Of a stretch of DNA of 64,000 bases, positions 40,687 through 49,617 are shown piece by piece; position 1 is the stretch's first letter; the number at the start of each line of letters is the position of its first letter. This DNA comes from Acidobacteriota bacterium (GTDB lineage Bacteria > Acidobacteriota > Terriglobia > Terriglobales > Acidobacteriaceae), in NCBI GenBank assembly GCA_013289795.1, contig JABCZH010000008.1, positions 62,001-126,000 on the forward strand. Reading direction: 5' to 3'. The position numbers and the translations under genes were made by a program. Under the pieces are notes generated by a model that was not told the origin of the DNA, ran no database searches, and saw only the letters and a program-made list of their open reading frames with translations.

Positions 40687-42168
40687 TCAGGGATTCACGG
40701 TTTGTGTAATGGTGTTAGACACTCCGGGGTTGAAGTTACTGTCGCCGGAATAGAGTGCCTTCACCTTGAATGCTCCGGTCTTGTTGACTGTAACCGTGAT
40801 ACTGGCGGTTCCATTCGAGAGCGCTGCCTTTTTCTTCTCCGATCCGCTCTCAAACGTAATCTCCCCCGTCGGCTGCCCGGTCAGTGCCGCTGCCACCGTG
40901 ACCGTAGCCGTTACTGGTTGGCCCTGCTTCGACGGATTCGGTGAGCTGGTCAGTGTAATCCGCGTTGCCGCCGCATTCAGGAACACGCTCGCCGACGTGG
41001 CCAGATCGTTGGCGGCTACAATGTCGTCCGATCCCGCAGCCTGGCCGTTCAACCCTCTCGCCGCCATTCCAATGGGGAACTTGCCGGTGTTGAATTGTTG
41101 CTGTGCCTGGAACGTCCCGTCGCCGTTCCCCAGCAGCACGCTCATGTTGTTTCCAATCAGGTTGGCGACGACCAGGTCCGGAATCCCATCGCCATTGAAA
41201 TCTCCCACGGCCAGTCCGTTGGGCCCCAGGCCGGCGGTGGCGTTCATGACCGGCTTAAACGTTCCATCACCAATCCCCAGCAGAACACCGGCCGTGCCCG
41301 TATTTCCGCTTGTGTAGTTCGCGGTTACCAGGTCCGGAATGCCGTCCCGGTTTATGTCCGCCGTTACTACGGCCGCGGGCGCATTCCCGGCGACATACTC
41401 GGTGTATGGGCCAAACGTTCCGTCGCCATTGCCGAGCAGGACGCACACGGCGCCGTCGAAGTAGCACGTCACCGCCAGGTCCTGCTTGCCGTCCTTGTTG
41501 AAATCTCCCGTGCTCACCGACCACGGCTCTAACGCTGTGGGATAAGTCTTCATGCTCTGGAAGGTGCCGTCGCGATTATTCAGAAATATCCCAACGTTGT
41601 TGGAACCCTCGTTGGTCACCACCAGGTCGGGATAGCCGTCGCCGTTGAAATCCGCAACCGCCACCCAATGTGGAAAACTTCCGGCCAGGTAGTCACTGTG
41701 CGCTTGAAAAGTGCCGTCCCCGTTGCCCAGGAGTACGCTGACCGAGCTTCCAGTATCGTTCGCCGTTACCAGGTCCAGCTTGCCGTCTTTGTTGAAATCG
41801 GCGGCCATCACCACCACTGGCCCGCGGCCCGTAGAGTAATCCACCTGGGGTTGAAAGGTTCCGTCGCCATTCCCCAGGAATACGCTGATGGACCCTGCAT
41901 TTCCGCCGTTGTAGTTGGAAATCGCCAGATCCAGCTTGCCGTCCTTGTTGAAATCCCCAACGGCAATCGACTGCGGGTTTGTCCCTGTCGTGTAATCCGT
42001 TCGCTGGAAATTCAATATGCTTATTGCCGCACCCGGCGCGCTGCGTTGCATCCGTGCTCCGTACAGGGAGGCTCCTAACGGAGCCGTAAGCACTGGCACT
42101 GCAATCAACAGAATCAGTACACACACTGCGATGGCTACGGCTATGGATGAGAACTGAGTTGGTTTCAT
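40687..42168 (-). CDS. exported VCBS/FG-GAP repeat protein with Ig-like domain
   Basis: A 493-residue protein. An N-terminal membrane/signal segment (SIAVAIAVCVLILLIAVPVL) leads to about seven FG-GAP/VCBS repeats of the form DFNKDGKLDLAI and SVLLGNGDGTFQ, which form a calcium-binding beta-propeller. The C-terminal 90 residues (ITLTSSPNPSKQGQPVTATV to GAFKVKALYSGDSNFNPG) are an Ig-like domain of the Big_3_5 type. It is probably a surface or secreted adhesive protein. Monocistronic. Confidence 0.9.
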   Translation of the reverse strand: MKPTQFSSIAVAIAVCVLILLIAVPVLTAPLGASLYGARMQRSAPGAAISILNFQRTDYTTGTNPQSIAVGDFNKDGKLDLAISNYNGGNAGSISVFLGNGDGTFQPQVDYSTGRGPVVVMAADFNKDGKLDLVTANDTGSSVSVLLGNGDGTFQAHSDYLAGSFPHWVAVADFNGDGYPDLVVTNEGSNNVGIFLNNRDGTFQSMKTYPTALEPWSVSTGDFNKDGKQDLAVTCYFDGAVCVLLGNGDGTFGPYTEYVAGNAPAAVVTADINRDGIPDLVTANYTSGNTGTAGVLLGIGDGTFKPVMNATAGLGPNGLAVGDFNGDGIPDLVVANLIGNNMSVLLGNGDGTFQAQQQFNTGKFPIGMAARGLNGQAAGSDDIVAANDLATSASVFLNAAATRITLTSSPNPSKQGQPVTATVTVAAALTGQPTGEITFESGSEKKKAALSNGTASITVTVNKTGAFKVKALYSGDSNFNPGVSNTITQTVNP

Positions 42169-42267
42169 TTGAACTCCTGAGTTTCGGCTCTGGGGGCTGA
42201 TTTCGCTCCGCGCCAGAATTCTACCTCAGAACCGGCCCGGCTGTGGATGCCTGGATGATAGCTGACG

Positions 42268-43452
42268 CTATTCCGGATAGAACGCCGCCGAACTCCCTAC
42301 CCACTCCATGTTCTTATTGTGGTCCACGCCCATCATCTTGCCGCGGCCCATCCGAATGATGGTCAACACTGGCAACAACTCATCGACCCATATGTACATG
42401 ATGCGAATTTCTGCCTTGGTTGCCCCGAACGGGGTCTCGATCACCGGCTCGAACTCCATTCGTTCCTGCAGAATGTAATCGCCGCGCTTGTCCTGAGGGA
42501 TGGCCTCCAGGTCGCCTTTCGTGGGATTGATTAAGACCCCCAGCCCGGCGAACGAGAACAAGGGCTTGAGCACATATTTCTCCAGATCGACTGGCACACC
42601 TTCGATGCGATCCAGAAAATAGGTCTTAGGCACAGACTCATGCCGCAGGTAGGGCAGCGAAAATTTGCTCATGCGGAAATACCAGTTCGGATGCCCCGCC
42701 CATTCGACATCCAGCTCTTCATCAAAGCGAAAGTTGAGCTTCAGCTTCTTGCGCACCAGTTCGTCCACGATCGCGCGGTTGTAGATGCGGCGAATCGGGA
42801 TCTGCTTCCCGCCTTTCTTGTAAAACAACTCTCGGCCTTGTTTTTCGATCTCAGTGATCGCGACCGTCGGGATTCCCAGCAACTTCTCCGTCACCAGGAA
42901 ATCCGGCAGCGTCTTCTGATGCAGCGGGTCAATCTCCATCAGAATCACATTCTCGGGATCGTGCTTGCCGACGATTGCTTGCCGCAGCAGCGTCTGGTAG
43001 CCTTCCCAATCCATTCCGCGATGCAGGTAGCGCAAGTCTTTGTTCAGTCCGAACACTTCCTGGTATACCTGCGAAAGCACTGCCTGATAGGCGTATAGAG
43101 AAGGGAAACCCTGCAACTCCACGAGCTTCGGCTGCAAGGTGCCGGACGCATCTTTCACCAACCCAAAATCCACCTGGATAAACATGGGATGCGGCGCTTC
43201 GTTAGGAACATTGAACTCCGGCGGAATCGTCCTGGAGGATGCCTTGAAGTATTCCGGGGTTTCAAGCTGGTGAATCAGTTCTGCACCGTACTGTGCCATC
43301 TGCTCCAGCAGCGTCTTGGGGAAAAAACACGGCGTCTCGGCCAGCCGGAATTCCACCGGCGCACCGCAGCGTTCTGTCATCCGTTTGAGAAATGTCTGGT
43401 ATTTTGCCGGAGTGAAGTTCGCATTGAACTGTTTGCGTAAATAAGGAATCAT
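42268..43452 (-). CDS. ATP-grasp-like ligase, unknown substrate
   Basis: A 394-residue protein with ATP-grasp landmarks in its last third: YVLKPLFSFAGLGVLINP (nucleotide-binding Lys and Gly loop), DYILQERMEFEPVI (hinge) and AEIRIMYIWV, then RMGRGKMMGVDHNKN (metal and phosphate contacts). The first 200 residues are unlike common ATP-grasp enzymes and may bind the substrate. ATP-grasp enzymes join a carboxylate to an amine or thiol. Last gene of the ligase cluster at 42.3-47.7 kb, 80 bases after the M29-like peptidase, so it may add a final residue to the cluster's product. Confidence 0.72.
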   Translation of the reverse strand: MIPYLRKQFNANFTPAKYQTFLKRMTERCGAPVEFRLAETPCFFPKTLLEQMAQYGAELIHQLETPEYFKASSRTIPPEFNVPNEAPHPMFIQVDFGLVKDASGTLQPKLVELQGFPSLYAYQAVLSQVYQEVFGLNKDLRYLHRGMDWEGYQTLLRQAIVGKHDPENVILMEIDPLHQKTLPDFLVTEKLLGIPTVAITEIEKQGRELFYKKGGKQIPIRRIYNRAIVDELVRKKLKLNFRFDEELDVEWAGHPNWYFRMSKFSLPYLRHESVPKTYFLDRIEGVPVDLEKYVLKPLFSFAGLGVLINPTKGDLEAIPQDKRGDYILQERMEFEPVIETPFGATKAEIRIMYIWVDELLPVLTIIRMGRGKMMGVDHNKNMEWVGSSAAFYPE

Positions 43453-43490
43453 CGAATGTTTGTAGCTGCGGGTATCAGCGAACCTGTAGT

Positions 43491-43508
43491 GCCGGCGTCC
43501 ACGCCGGC
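43491..43508. repeat. 8-bp palindrome, REP-like
   Basis: GCCGGCGT (43491-43498) and ACGCCGGC (43501-43508) surround a 2-base centre in the gap between the M29-like and ATP-grasp genes. It resembles REP-like intergenic palindromes of high-GC bacteria. Confidence 0.55.
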
Positions 43509-43533
43509 TGTTGCGAGGGCAGCTTGCTCTCGT

Positions 43534-44625
43534 TTACGCCTCAATCAAAAACTGCCCGCCCCGCATGATCTGCTCGTTATCCACCCAAATATCGAACTTC
43601 CGCCCCACCACATCGATATGGGTGCACGAGTACCAGTCTGCGCCGGTGTGCGCGCCGTAGGGGTTGCCGAACGCGATGTGGACGCCGGGAAACTTTTCAT
43701 CCTGGAGAATCTGGCCAATCACATCTTTCAACTCGATATTCGTGCCGATGGCGAATTCGCCCACGCGATCGCTGCTTTCGTCGGTGTGGGTATAGTTCCA
43801 GAAATCGCTCTCCAGTTCACGATTCGCGGAATGAGCTTCCGTCACCCGATTCGCTTTCATGCGAATAGTCAGTGGATTCTGCTTCAGATCGCCGAATTTT
43901 GCCGAAAGCCAGTCGCCGGCCACTCCATCACTAACGAATGTCCCGTTCACCTCGCCCGGCGTGGTAAACACCTCGCCACCCGGCAGGTTCCCCCACTTCT
44001 CGGGACTGATGAGCCCGCTGGTTTTGATCCAGCGATAGTTGGGATTCAAATCCGCCACGAGATCCGTTCCCGCCGGAGTCTTCGCGCGAATCTGCCGAGC
44101 CTTCCGCACCATGTCCACCACTTTGGTGCTGATCCGGTCCACTTTCAGGAAATCCGCACGCATTCCCTCCAGCATGATCTGGCGGTTGATGTTCACCATG
44201 TGGGCGTGGCGAATCTTTTGCCGGTTCACGATGTCGGTCATCGCCATGCGAGTACGCAGTTCGTTGGCTTGCGCCTGCACCGCAAAAATGCTGACCTGGC
44301 TGGTCTCGAGGTCTTCCGCAATCTCCCGTGGAAACTCGGCCAGCGGCCTCGGCGCAACCTCTTCGAGCACGAATCCCCGGTAGGGCGCGCCCACGCTCTC
44401 GAGTTCGCTCACAATGCTGGCGGCGATTTCCTTGGTCGCCTCATCCGTGATAACCGTGACTTTCTCGCTCGGTTGCACACGCAGGCACACCTTCACCGCG
44501 TTCCGCGCTCCGGGGGTGAGTTCAGGGTCGAAAGGAATATCGCTTAGGTGGGTTAGAGTGCCAGACCCGGTTTGCGCCTTTTGCAAGCGGGTGGGATTCT
44601 GTGTCTCATCAACGGACTTTGTCAT
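43534..44625 (-). CDS. M29-like (thermophilic aminopeptidase family) protein
   Basis: A 363-residue protein similar to the M29 aminopeptidase family, metal-dependent exopeptidases. Landmarks are GGEVFTTPGEVNGTFV, GEFAIGTNIELKDV, HIAFGNPYGAHTGADWYSCTH and HIDVVGRKFDI. The Glu and His residues in these segments fit the metal site. Its ATG overlaps the stop of the GCS2 gene by one base (TAATG), so the two are coupled. In a ligase cluster it may trim or recycle the peptide product, or act as an unusual amide-handling enzyme. Confidence 0.82.
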   Translation of the reverse strand: MTKSVDETQNPTRLQKAQTGSGTLTHLSDIPFDPELTPGARNAVKVCLRVQPSEKVTVITDEATKEIAASIVSELESVGAPYRGFVLEEVAPRPLAEFPREIAEDLETSQVSIFAVQAQANELRTRMAMTDIVNRQKIRHAHMVNINRQIMLEGMRADFLKVDRISTKVVDMVRKARQIRAKTPAGTDLVADLNPNYRWIKTSGLISPEKWGNLPGGEVFTTPGEVNGTFVSDGVAGDWLSAKFGDLKQNPLTIRMKANRVTEAHSANRELESDFWNYTHTDESSDRVGEFAIGTNIELKDVIGQILQDEKFPGVHIAFGNPYGAHTGADWYSCTHIDVVGRKFDIWVDNEQIMRGGQFLIEA

Positions 44626-45761
44626 TACCCTACTTTTCTCGCCGGAGTGGCCTCTGCTTCAATGCCGACTTCCGTCTCCTCTATGATGTAGTCAACGACC
44701 TTCTTAAGGTCGCCGGTTTCCTGGAACACGCGCAACTGCCGGTCTGCGCCGGTCCCCATTTCCAGGATCTCATGAATGTAGTTTAGTTCGTCGCGCGAAT
44801 CCAGTTCGTCGGCGACATCATCGACAAACTCCAGATACTCCAGCACCAAGTCGCGTGCCGGGACCTCCTTCTGTTTGCCGAAGTCGATCATCTTCCCATT
44901 CAGCCCGTAGCGCGCTGCCCGCCATTTGTTTTCCATCAGCAGCGCCCGCCGGTAGAGCCGGAATCCCTGGTTCGCGGAATACAGCTTATACAGTTTGGCA
45001 ACCGTGGCCTGGATGAGCGCCGCGAGCGCAATGGTTTCATCTACCCGCATGGGAATGTCACACACCCGGAATTCCAGCGTGTTGAAGAATGGGTGCGGAC
45101 GGATGTCCCACCAGATCTTTTTCGCGTTATCGATGCAGTTGGTCTTGATCAACAGCTTGATGAAGTTTTCGTATTCTCCCCAACTGGGGAAGTAATCCGG
45201 AATGTTGGTGCGCGGAAACTTGTCGAACACTTTACAGCGATACGACTTCAGTCCGGTGTTCATGCCCAGCCAGAATGGAGAATTCGTCGATAGCGCCAGA
45301 ATGTGCGGCACAAAGTAGCGGGCGTGGTTCATCAGGTGGATCGCGGTCTCCCGGTCCTCCACGCCGACGTGCACGTGCAAACCAAAGATCAGATTGGCCC
45401 GCGCCACCAGTTGCATGTCCTCCACGATGTTCTTGTAGCGATCGTCCGGCGTGATTTCCTGCTCACGCCAGTCGGCGAAAGGATGAGTCGCCGCCGACGC
45501 CAGCCGCAGGCCATTGTCCTTGGCCAGTTTGATCATGTCGCGGCGCAACGCCTTGACCTCGGCCTTGGCAGTCTTGATGTTGTTGCACACGGAAGTGCCT
45601 ACTTCGACCACCGCCTGGTGCAGTTCCGCTTTTACCTTTTCCTGGAGGCGCATTCGCCCCTGCTCCATCATTTCTGTGTGGATGTGGGAGCGCAGGTCGC
45701 GCGTGACGGGATCTACCGTCTGATATTCTTCTTCGATCCCGAGGGTGAAGGTTGGTTGCAT
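44625..45761 (-). CDS. GCS2-family carboxylate-amine ligase (YbdK-like)
   Basis: A 378-residue member of the glutamate-cysteine ligase family 2, a glutamine-synthetase-fold enzyme that makes gamma-glutamyl or similar amide bonds using ATP. Seen are FTLGIEEEYQTVDPVT (first metal-binding Glu cluster), GLHVHVGVEDRETAIH, LNYIHEILEMGTGADRQL and RPHPFFNTLEFRVCDIPM. Such enzymes join Glu to Cys or to other amines; the substrate is unknown here. It is central to a five-gene cluster with two ATP-grasp ligases, a peptidase and an esterase. Confidence 0.92.
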   Translation of the reverse strand: MQPTFTLGIEEEYQTVDPVTRDLRSHIHTEMMEQGRMRLQEKVKAELHQAVVEVGTSVCNNIKTAKAEVKALRRDMIKLAKDNGLRLASAATHPFADWREQEITPDDRYKNIVEDMQLVARANLIFGLHVHVGVEDRETAIHLMNHARYFVPHILALSTNSPFWLGMNTGLKSYRCKVFDKFPRTNIPDYFPSWGEYENFIKLLIKTNCIDNAKKIWWDIRPHPFFNTLEFRVCDIPMRVDETIALAALIQATVAKLYKLYSANQGFRLYRRALLMENKWRAARYGLNGKMIDFGKQKEVPARDLVLEYLEFVDDVADELDSRDELNYIHEILEMGTGADRQLRVFQETGDLKKVVDYIIEETEVGIEAEATPARKVG

Positions 45762-45895
45762 GCTGAGGCCGGAACTGGGTCAACTACCTCATAACTATAA
45801 CAATTATGGCTCTTTTTAGAACTGCCTAACTTTCGGCCGCAATGCTTGCCGATGCTTTCCTCTTTGTTCCGCCAGGCCCCCTTCTGGTCAGTCCT

Positions 45896-46882
45896 CTACG
45901 CTCTTGCCCGCTTCTTTACGGCGGGTTTGGCTGAAGGCACTTCCATCGGCCCGGTCAGGAACGCCGCCCAACGCAGTTCTTCCGCCGGATTCTCTCCGCT
46001 AAGCGCCTTGTTCACAGCCATTTCCGCCACCGCATCCACCACCCATTCAAAATTGGACTGGCCCACCGAGGTAATCTCTGCGTCCGGCGCCGGATTCATG
46101 AAGTCAATGGCGTAGGGCACGCCGTCCTCCACCGCAAACTCCACCGTATTCAAGTCGTATCCCAACGCCTGGCACAAGGTCAGCGAATCCTTCACGATCC
46201 GTTCCTGCAGCTTAACGCTCGAGGGCGGCGGGTTGCCCTTCACATAGCGTTCATGATGAGGCGCCTTCGGGTCGTACTTCATGATGTGAACTTTTTCCTG
46301 TCCCACCACATAACAGCGATAGTATTCCTCGAACTCCACGCCGTGTTGCAGGGTCATGCACAGGTCGCCGGTCTGATTGTAATTACGGAAAAACTCCTCC
46401 CGTGAATCGACTTTGTATACGTGTTTCCATCCTCCGCCGGCATACGGCTTCAGGAACGCAGGAAATCCGACGTACTCAAATACGTCATCCCAATTCAAGG
46501 GATAGATCAGGTTGCGCATGGAGCGGTCCGTGGTCCCCTCGGGATGTTTGTTGTGCGGCAGGATCACCGTCGGAGGAATGGCCACGCCCAGCTTGGTGGC
46601 CAGCGCATAGTTGAAAAACTTGTCGTCTGCTGTCCACCAGAAAGGATTGTTGACAACGATCGTCCCGGTCAGCGCGGCATTCTTCAAATAGGCACGGTAG
46701 AAGGGAATGTCCTGCGAAATCCGGTCGATGATGACCTTGTATCCGCTGGGGTCGGCCATCTTCACCCCGCCCAGCTTCACAAACTCCGCGTGCACACCAT
46801 CCACCTTCATGCCGTTGATCTTCTCCACCAACGCCGGCGGAAAGGTATTCTCCATCCCAAACAAGACTCCGATTTTCTTCAT
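45896..46882 (-). CDS. ATP-grasp ligase, RimK/D-Ala-D-Ala ligase-like
   Basis: 328 residues from the ATG at 46882; a GTG nine codons earlier is possible. ATP-grasp landmarks are FPAFLKPYAGGGWKHVYKV (nucleotide loop), MTLQHGVEFEEYYRCYVVG (hinge and Arg) and NTVEFAVEDGVPYAIDFMNP (metal-binding acidic residues and Asn). Catalyses ATP-dependent carboxylate-amine or carboxylate-thiol ligation. It is second in the ligase cluster, 134 bases before the GCS2 gene. Confidence 0.88.
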   Translation of the reverse strand: MKKIGVLFGMENTFPPALVEKINGMKVDGVHAEFVKLGGVKMADPSGYKVIIDRISQDIPFYRAYLKNAALTGTIVVNNPFWWTADDKFFNYALATKLGVAIPPTVILPHNKHPEGTTDRSMRNLIYPLNWDDVFEYVGFPAFLKPYAGGGWKHVYKVDSREEFFRNYNQTGDLCMTLQHGVEFEEYYRCYVVGQEKVHIMKYDPKAPHHERYVKGNPPPSSVKLQERIVKDSLTLCQALGYDLNTVEFAVEDGVPYAIDFMNPAPDAEITSVGQSNFEWVVDAVAEMAVNKALSGENPAEELRWAAFLTGPMEVPSAKPAVKKRARA

Positions 46883-46951
46883 AGAAGCACCCCAATGCGT
46901 GGGCTCCACACAACCACGCTGACGACTATCGACCTGCGACCAACGACCCGC

Positions 46952-47662
46952 CTAAAAGTACTTCACCGCCATCTTTTGCCACAGCGGCCAGTCATGTTTC
47001 GAATTGTCTCCCCAGACGTCCAACCAGTGGGGCACACCTTTATCATGCAGTTTCGCTGACAACTTCACATTCTCGTCCAGACACATGTCCCAATCCGCCG
47101 ACCCCAGTACGATCTTCATCTGCCGGTAGCGGCTCAGGTACCAGTCGTCATGGGTGTTCGGCAGGAAATCCTGCGGACAGTTGAAGTAGCAATCATCGTC
47201 GTAGTAACCGTCCAGAAACTGATGAATATCGTAGGCCCCGCTCATGCTCACGCAATGCGAAACCACTCCAGGATGCTTCAACGAGAAATTCATGGCGTGG
47301 TAACCGCCGAAGCTCGCGCCGGTCACCGCCAGATCCGGGGACGCGTTCTTCCATTTAATAAACGGCAGGAACTCGTGCAGGATATAGCGCTCGTACTGCA
47401 AATGCCTCAGCACCCGCACCCGTGGGTGGACGCCCTTGTTGTACCAACTTTCCGTGTCCACGCCGTCGGGACAAAACACCTGCAACTCGCCCGCCTCAAT
47501 CTTCGGCGCCAATACGCTGATCATTCCCCGGTCTTCATACTCAAAGAACTTCCCCATCGAGGTGGGAAACACCAGCAGTGGCGTCCCCGAGTGCCCAAAC
47601 ACCAGGGCTTCCATGTCGCGATAGAGTTCCTGGCTGTATCCTTTGTGATATTCGCGGTTCAT
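46952..47662 (-). CDS. alpha/beta-hydrolase esterase
   Basis: A 236-residue esterase. The nucleophile elbow is GASFGG, the acid is in GSADWDMCLDEN and the His in SKHDWPLWQKM, a complete Ser-Asp-His triad in the right order. The N-terminal HKGYSQELYRDMEALVFGHS resembles the S-formylglutathione hydrolase-like esterase group. There is no signal peptide, so it is cytoplasmic. First gene of the ligase cluster, it may release or modify a thioester or ester product. Confidence 0.85.
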   Translation of the reverse strand: MNREYHKGYSQELYRDMEALVFGHSGTPLLVFPTSMGKFFEYEDRGMISVLAPKIEAGELQVFCPDGVDTESWYNKGVHPRVRVLRHLQYERYILHEFLPFIKWKNASPDLAVTGASFGGYHAMNFSLKHPGVVSHCVSMSGAYDIHQFLDGYYDDDCYFNCPQDFLPNTHDDWYLSRYRQMKIVLGSADWDMCLDENVKLSAKLHDKGVPHWLDVWGDNSKHDWPLWQKMAVKYF

Positions 47663-47667
47663 TGATT

Positions 47668-47713
47668 GTCAACCCAGGGATCGTCAAGCCAAGGATCGTC
47701 AACCCAAGGCCGA
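47668..47713. repeat. three tandem copies of a 15-bp unit
   Basis: A unit of the form GTCAACCCAAGGATC is repeated about three times with small changes, just upstream of the esterase start. It could hold regulatory binding sites or be simple slippage. Confidence 0.6.
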
Positions 47714-47797
47714 AACATCTTACCTGATTTTCGGCCACGGGGCGGGAGTTCCTCCTCGCAATTGGCTGGAAATCGGAGAAAGGACAAACTACAACTG

Positions 47798-48961
47798 CTA
47801 CTGGGGAGCTTGAGTGGGTGGCATTTGGGGCGTCATGGGCGGCTGTGGAGCTGTCCCAAATCCGCCAGGGGCGTTGGGCTGGCCGCCAAATCCAAAAGGC
47901 GAAGTCTGTGTACCGGGGGCGCCGTTGACGCCCGGCGTTACACCGCCGCCAGGTGCGCCGGCCAGGCCTTGAGCTCCAGTCACCAAGGAGGGCTGGTAGG
48001 GCGTGGTGATCAGACCTCCGCGATCGGTGGTGGGGTCATAAATGAACTGCCAATCCTTGTAATGGTCTTTCTTGTTGAAGGAGCGAATTGATTTGTCTTT
48101 GCTGATGCTGGCCACGCCCACAACCGGTCCGCCGCCGATGACCTGGTTGGCGTTGCCGTTTTCCTGCGAAGTGAACCCGGGCGGCTGCCGCACGCGCTGG
48201 CCAAATCCACTTTGCCCATCGGACGCTCCCGGCGCGCCCTGGGGCTGGTTCGGGTCGGAGCCGTTATCTGGGTTGTTGTTTGCAGGTTGGCCCGGATTTC
48301 CGCCCAAGGTGCCTCCTGCATTGCCGCCGAAGAGACCGCCTGAGTTTCCGCCGAAGGCGCTTCCACTGTTGCTGCCGAAGCCTCCGCCACTATTGCCGCC
48401 GAACCCCCCGCCGTTATTGCCCCCGAAGCCTCCTCCACTATTGCCCCCGAAGCCGCTTCCCGCAGTTCCGCCGCTGTTCCCCGGGGAACCGCCTCCGAAG
48501 ACGCCGCTGCCTCCGAAGGGAGTGTTCCCGCCGCCAAGAGCGCTGCCGGGGCCCCCAGCCCCGCCCGCGAGACTCGCAACCGAATTCGCACCTGCAAGCC
48601 CGGGTGCGGATGACATTTGAACCTCGCCCTGGTGGAGGAGCTTAAAGTCCTTGCCGGTGATGGGGTCTTTGTACCGCTTCCGCAGGTAGCGGATATTGTT
48701 GGTACTCTCCAGGTCCTCAATACGGGTGGGATAACGGTTGAACTTCTTCATGTAATGCTTGATGGCGCGCGTGTACTGGGTACCACGGTGGATGAGTTCC
48801 TCTTCGCGATCACGTTTGATCTGCTGGGAGATGACAGGCACGAATGCGGTCATGGCAATCGCCAGCAGCGCCACAAACAAAATCAGGATGATGAGGATGT
48901 AGCCTCTCTCGGCAGGGCGGGCAGAAGATGCGGATCTCCGAGATCGCGGACACAGCCTCAT
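47798..48961 (-). CDS. pseudopilin with Gly/Asn-rich insert
   Basis: A 387-residue protein. The N-terminus (RPAERGYILIILILFVALLAIAMTAF) is a prepilin-like leader and helix, followed by QQIKRDREEELIHRGTQYTRAIKHYMKKFNRYPTRIEDLE, the GspG-type region. Between residues about 120 and 230 is a low-complexity block of GGNSGGGFGGN-type repeats; the C-terminal part is Pro/Gly-rich. The insert makes it more than twice the usual length of a pseudopilin. Last gene of the pilus/secretion operon. The repeat block may be a flexible extracellular linker. Confidence 0.85.
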   Translation of the reverse strand: MRLCPRSRRSASSARPAERGYILIILILFVALLAIAMTAFVPVISQQIKRDREEELIHRGTQYTRAIKHYMKKFNRYPTRIEDLESTNNIRYLRKRYKDPITGKDFKLLHQGEVQMSSAPGLAGANSVASLAGGAGGPGSALGGGNTPFGGSGVFGGGSPGNSGGTAGSGFGGNSGGGFGGNNGGGFGGNSGGGFGSNSGSAFGGNSGGLFGGNAGGTLGGNPGQPANNNPDNGSDPNQPQGAPGASDGQSGFGQRVRQPPGFTSQENGNANQVIGGGPVVGVASISKDKSIRSFNKKDHYKDWQFIYDPTTDRGGLITTPYQPSLVTGAQGLAGAPGGGVTPGVNGAPGTQTSPFGFGGQPNAPGGFGTAPQPPMTPQMPPTQAPQ

Positions 48962-49023
48962 AAAAATCCAGTCATCGCGTAATTGGTAACCTGGGAATCA
49001 ATTACCTAATTACTCAGCTTGCT

Positions 49024-49617
49024 TCAGCTCTGGGTCAGTGGAATCATCTGGCGGTTGTTGCTGAGCACGTCTTCGATCTCCACTGACACCGGCGAAATGT
49101 GCAGCACCTTGTAACGGCGGTCGACGATCTCGCCTTCGCTGGCGATAAATACATCTTCACCCTGCGACAGAAAAACCTTTTTCGGTTCGCCGGGCTTGCT
49201 GGCGAAGCCATAAAACTTCAGATTAATGGGCGGCGGCGGCGGCGGTGGAGGCGGGCCTTGCGCTGCTTGCTTTTCCGCGTCGGTTTGGGGCTTTGCAACC
49301 GGCTGGGGAATCTCCGCCTGGGCCAGGAAAATGTTTCGTCCGGTGCCCTCATACTTGGTATCTTCGCTGGCCTTCAGCCAGTCGTAGCGCAGGCTGGGGT
49401 CGATGGAATGAGGCGGGCCAGCAGCCATCCGACGGGTGCCAAAGCGAGGTTTGCCCGCAGGCCGCGAGGCCTGAGCTGCGGCGACGGGCGCCACTACTGT
49501 GGCTTCCGGCTCGGACGGCGCGGGGGGAAACAGCATGCGCCCGATCAATACCAGGGCAACCACCCCCAGCACCGCTGCGGCGATCAACTTATTCCGGTTC
49601 TCGGTCCCGACCTTCAC
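49024..49617 (-). CDS. PilP/GspC-like pilus alignment protein
   Basis: A 197-residue bitopic protein. An N-terminal helix (LIAAAVLGVVALVLIGRMLF) is followed by a Pro/Ala-rich linker (PPPPPPPP) and a C-terminal HR-like beta domain (INLKFYGFASKPGEPKKVFL, VFIASEGEIVDRRYKVLHIS), as in PilP/GspC. These proteins link the inner-membrane PilMNO complex to the outer-membrane secretin. Starts at GTG directly after the PilO stop (TGA-GTG). No secretin gene is in the window. Confidence 0.8.
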   Translation of the reverse strand: MKVGTENRNKLIAAAVLGVVALVLIGRMLFPPAPSEPEATVVAPVAAAQASRPAGKPRFGTRRMAAGPPHSIDPSLRYDWLKASEDTKYEGTGRNIFLAQAEIPQPVAKPQTDAEKQAAQGPPPPPPPPPINLKFYGFASKPGEPKKVFLSQGEDVFIASEGEIVDRRYKVLHISPVSVEIEDVLSNNRQMIPLTQS

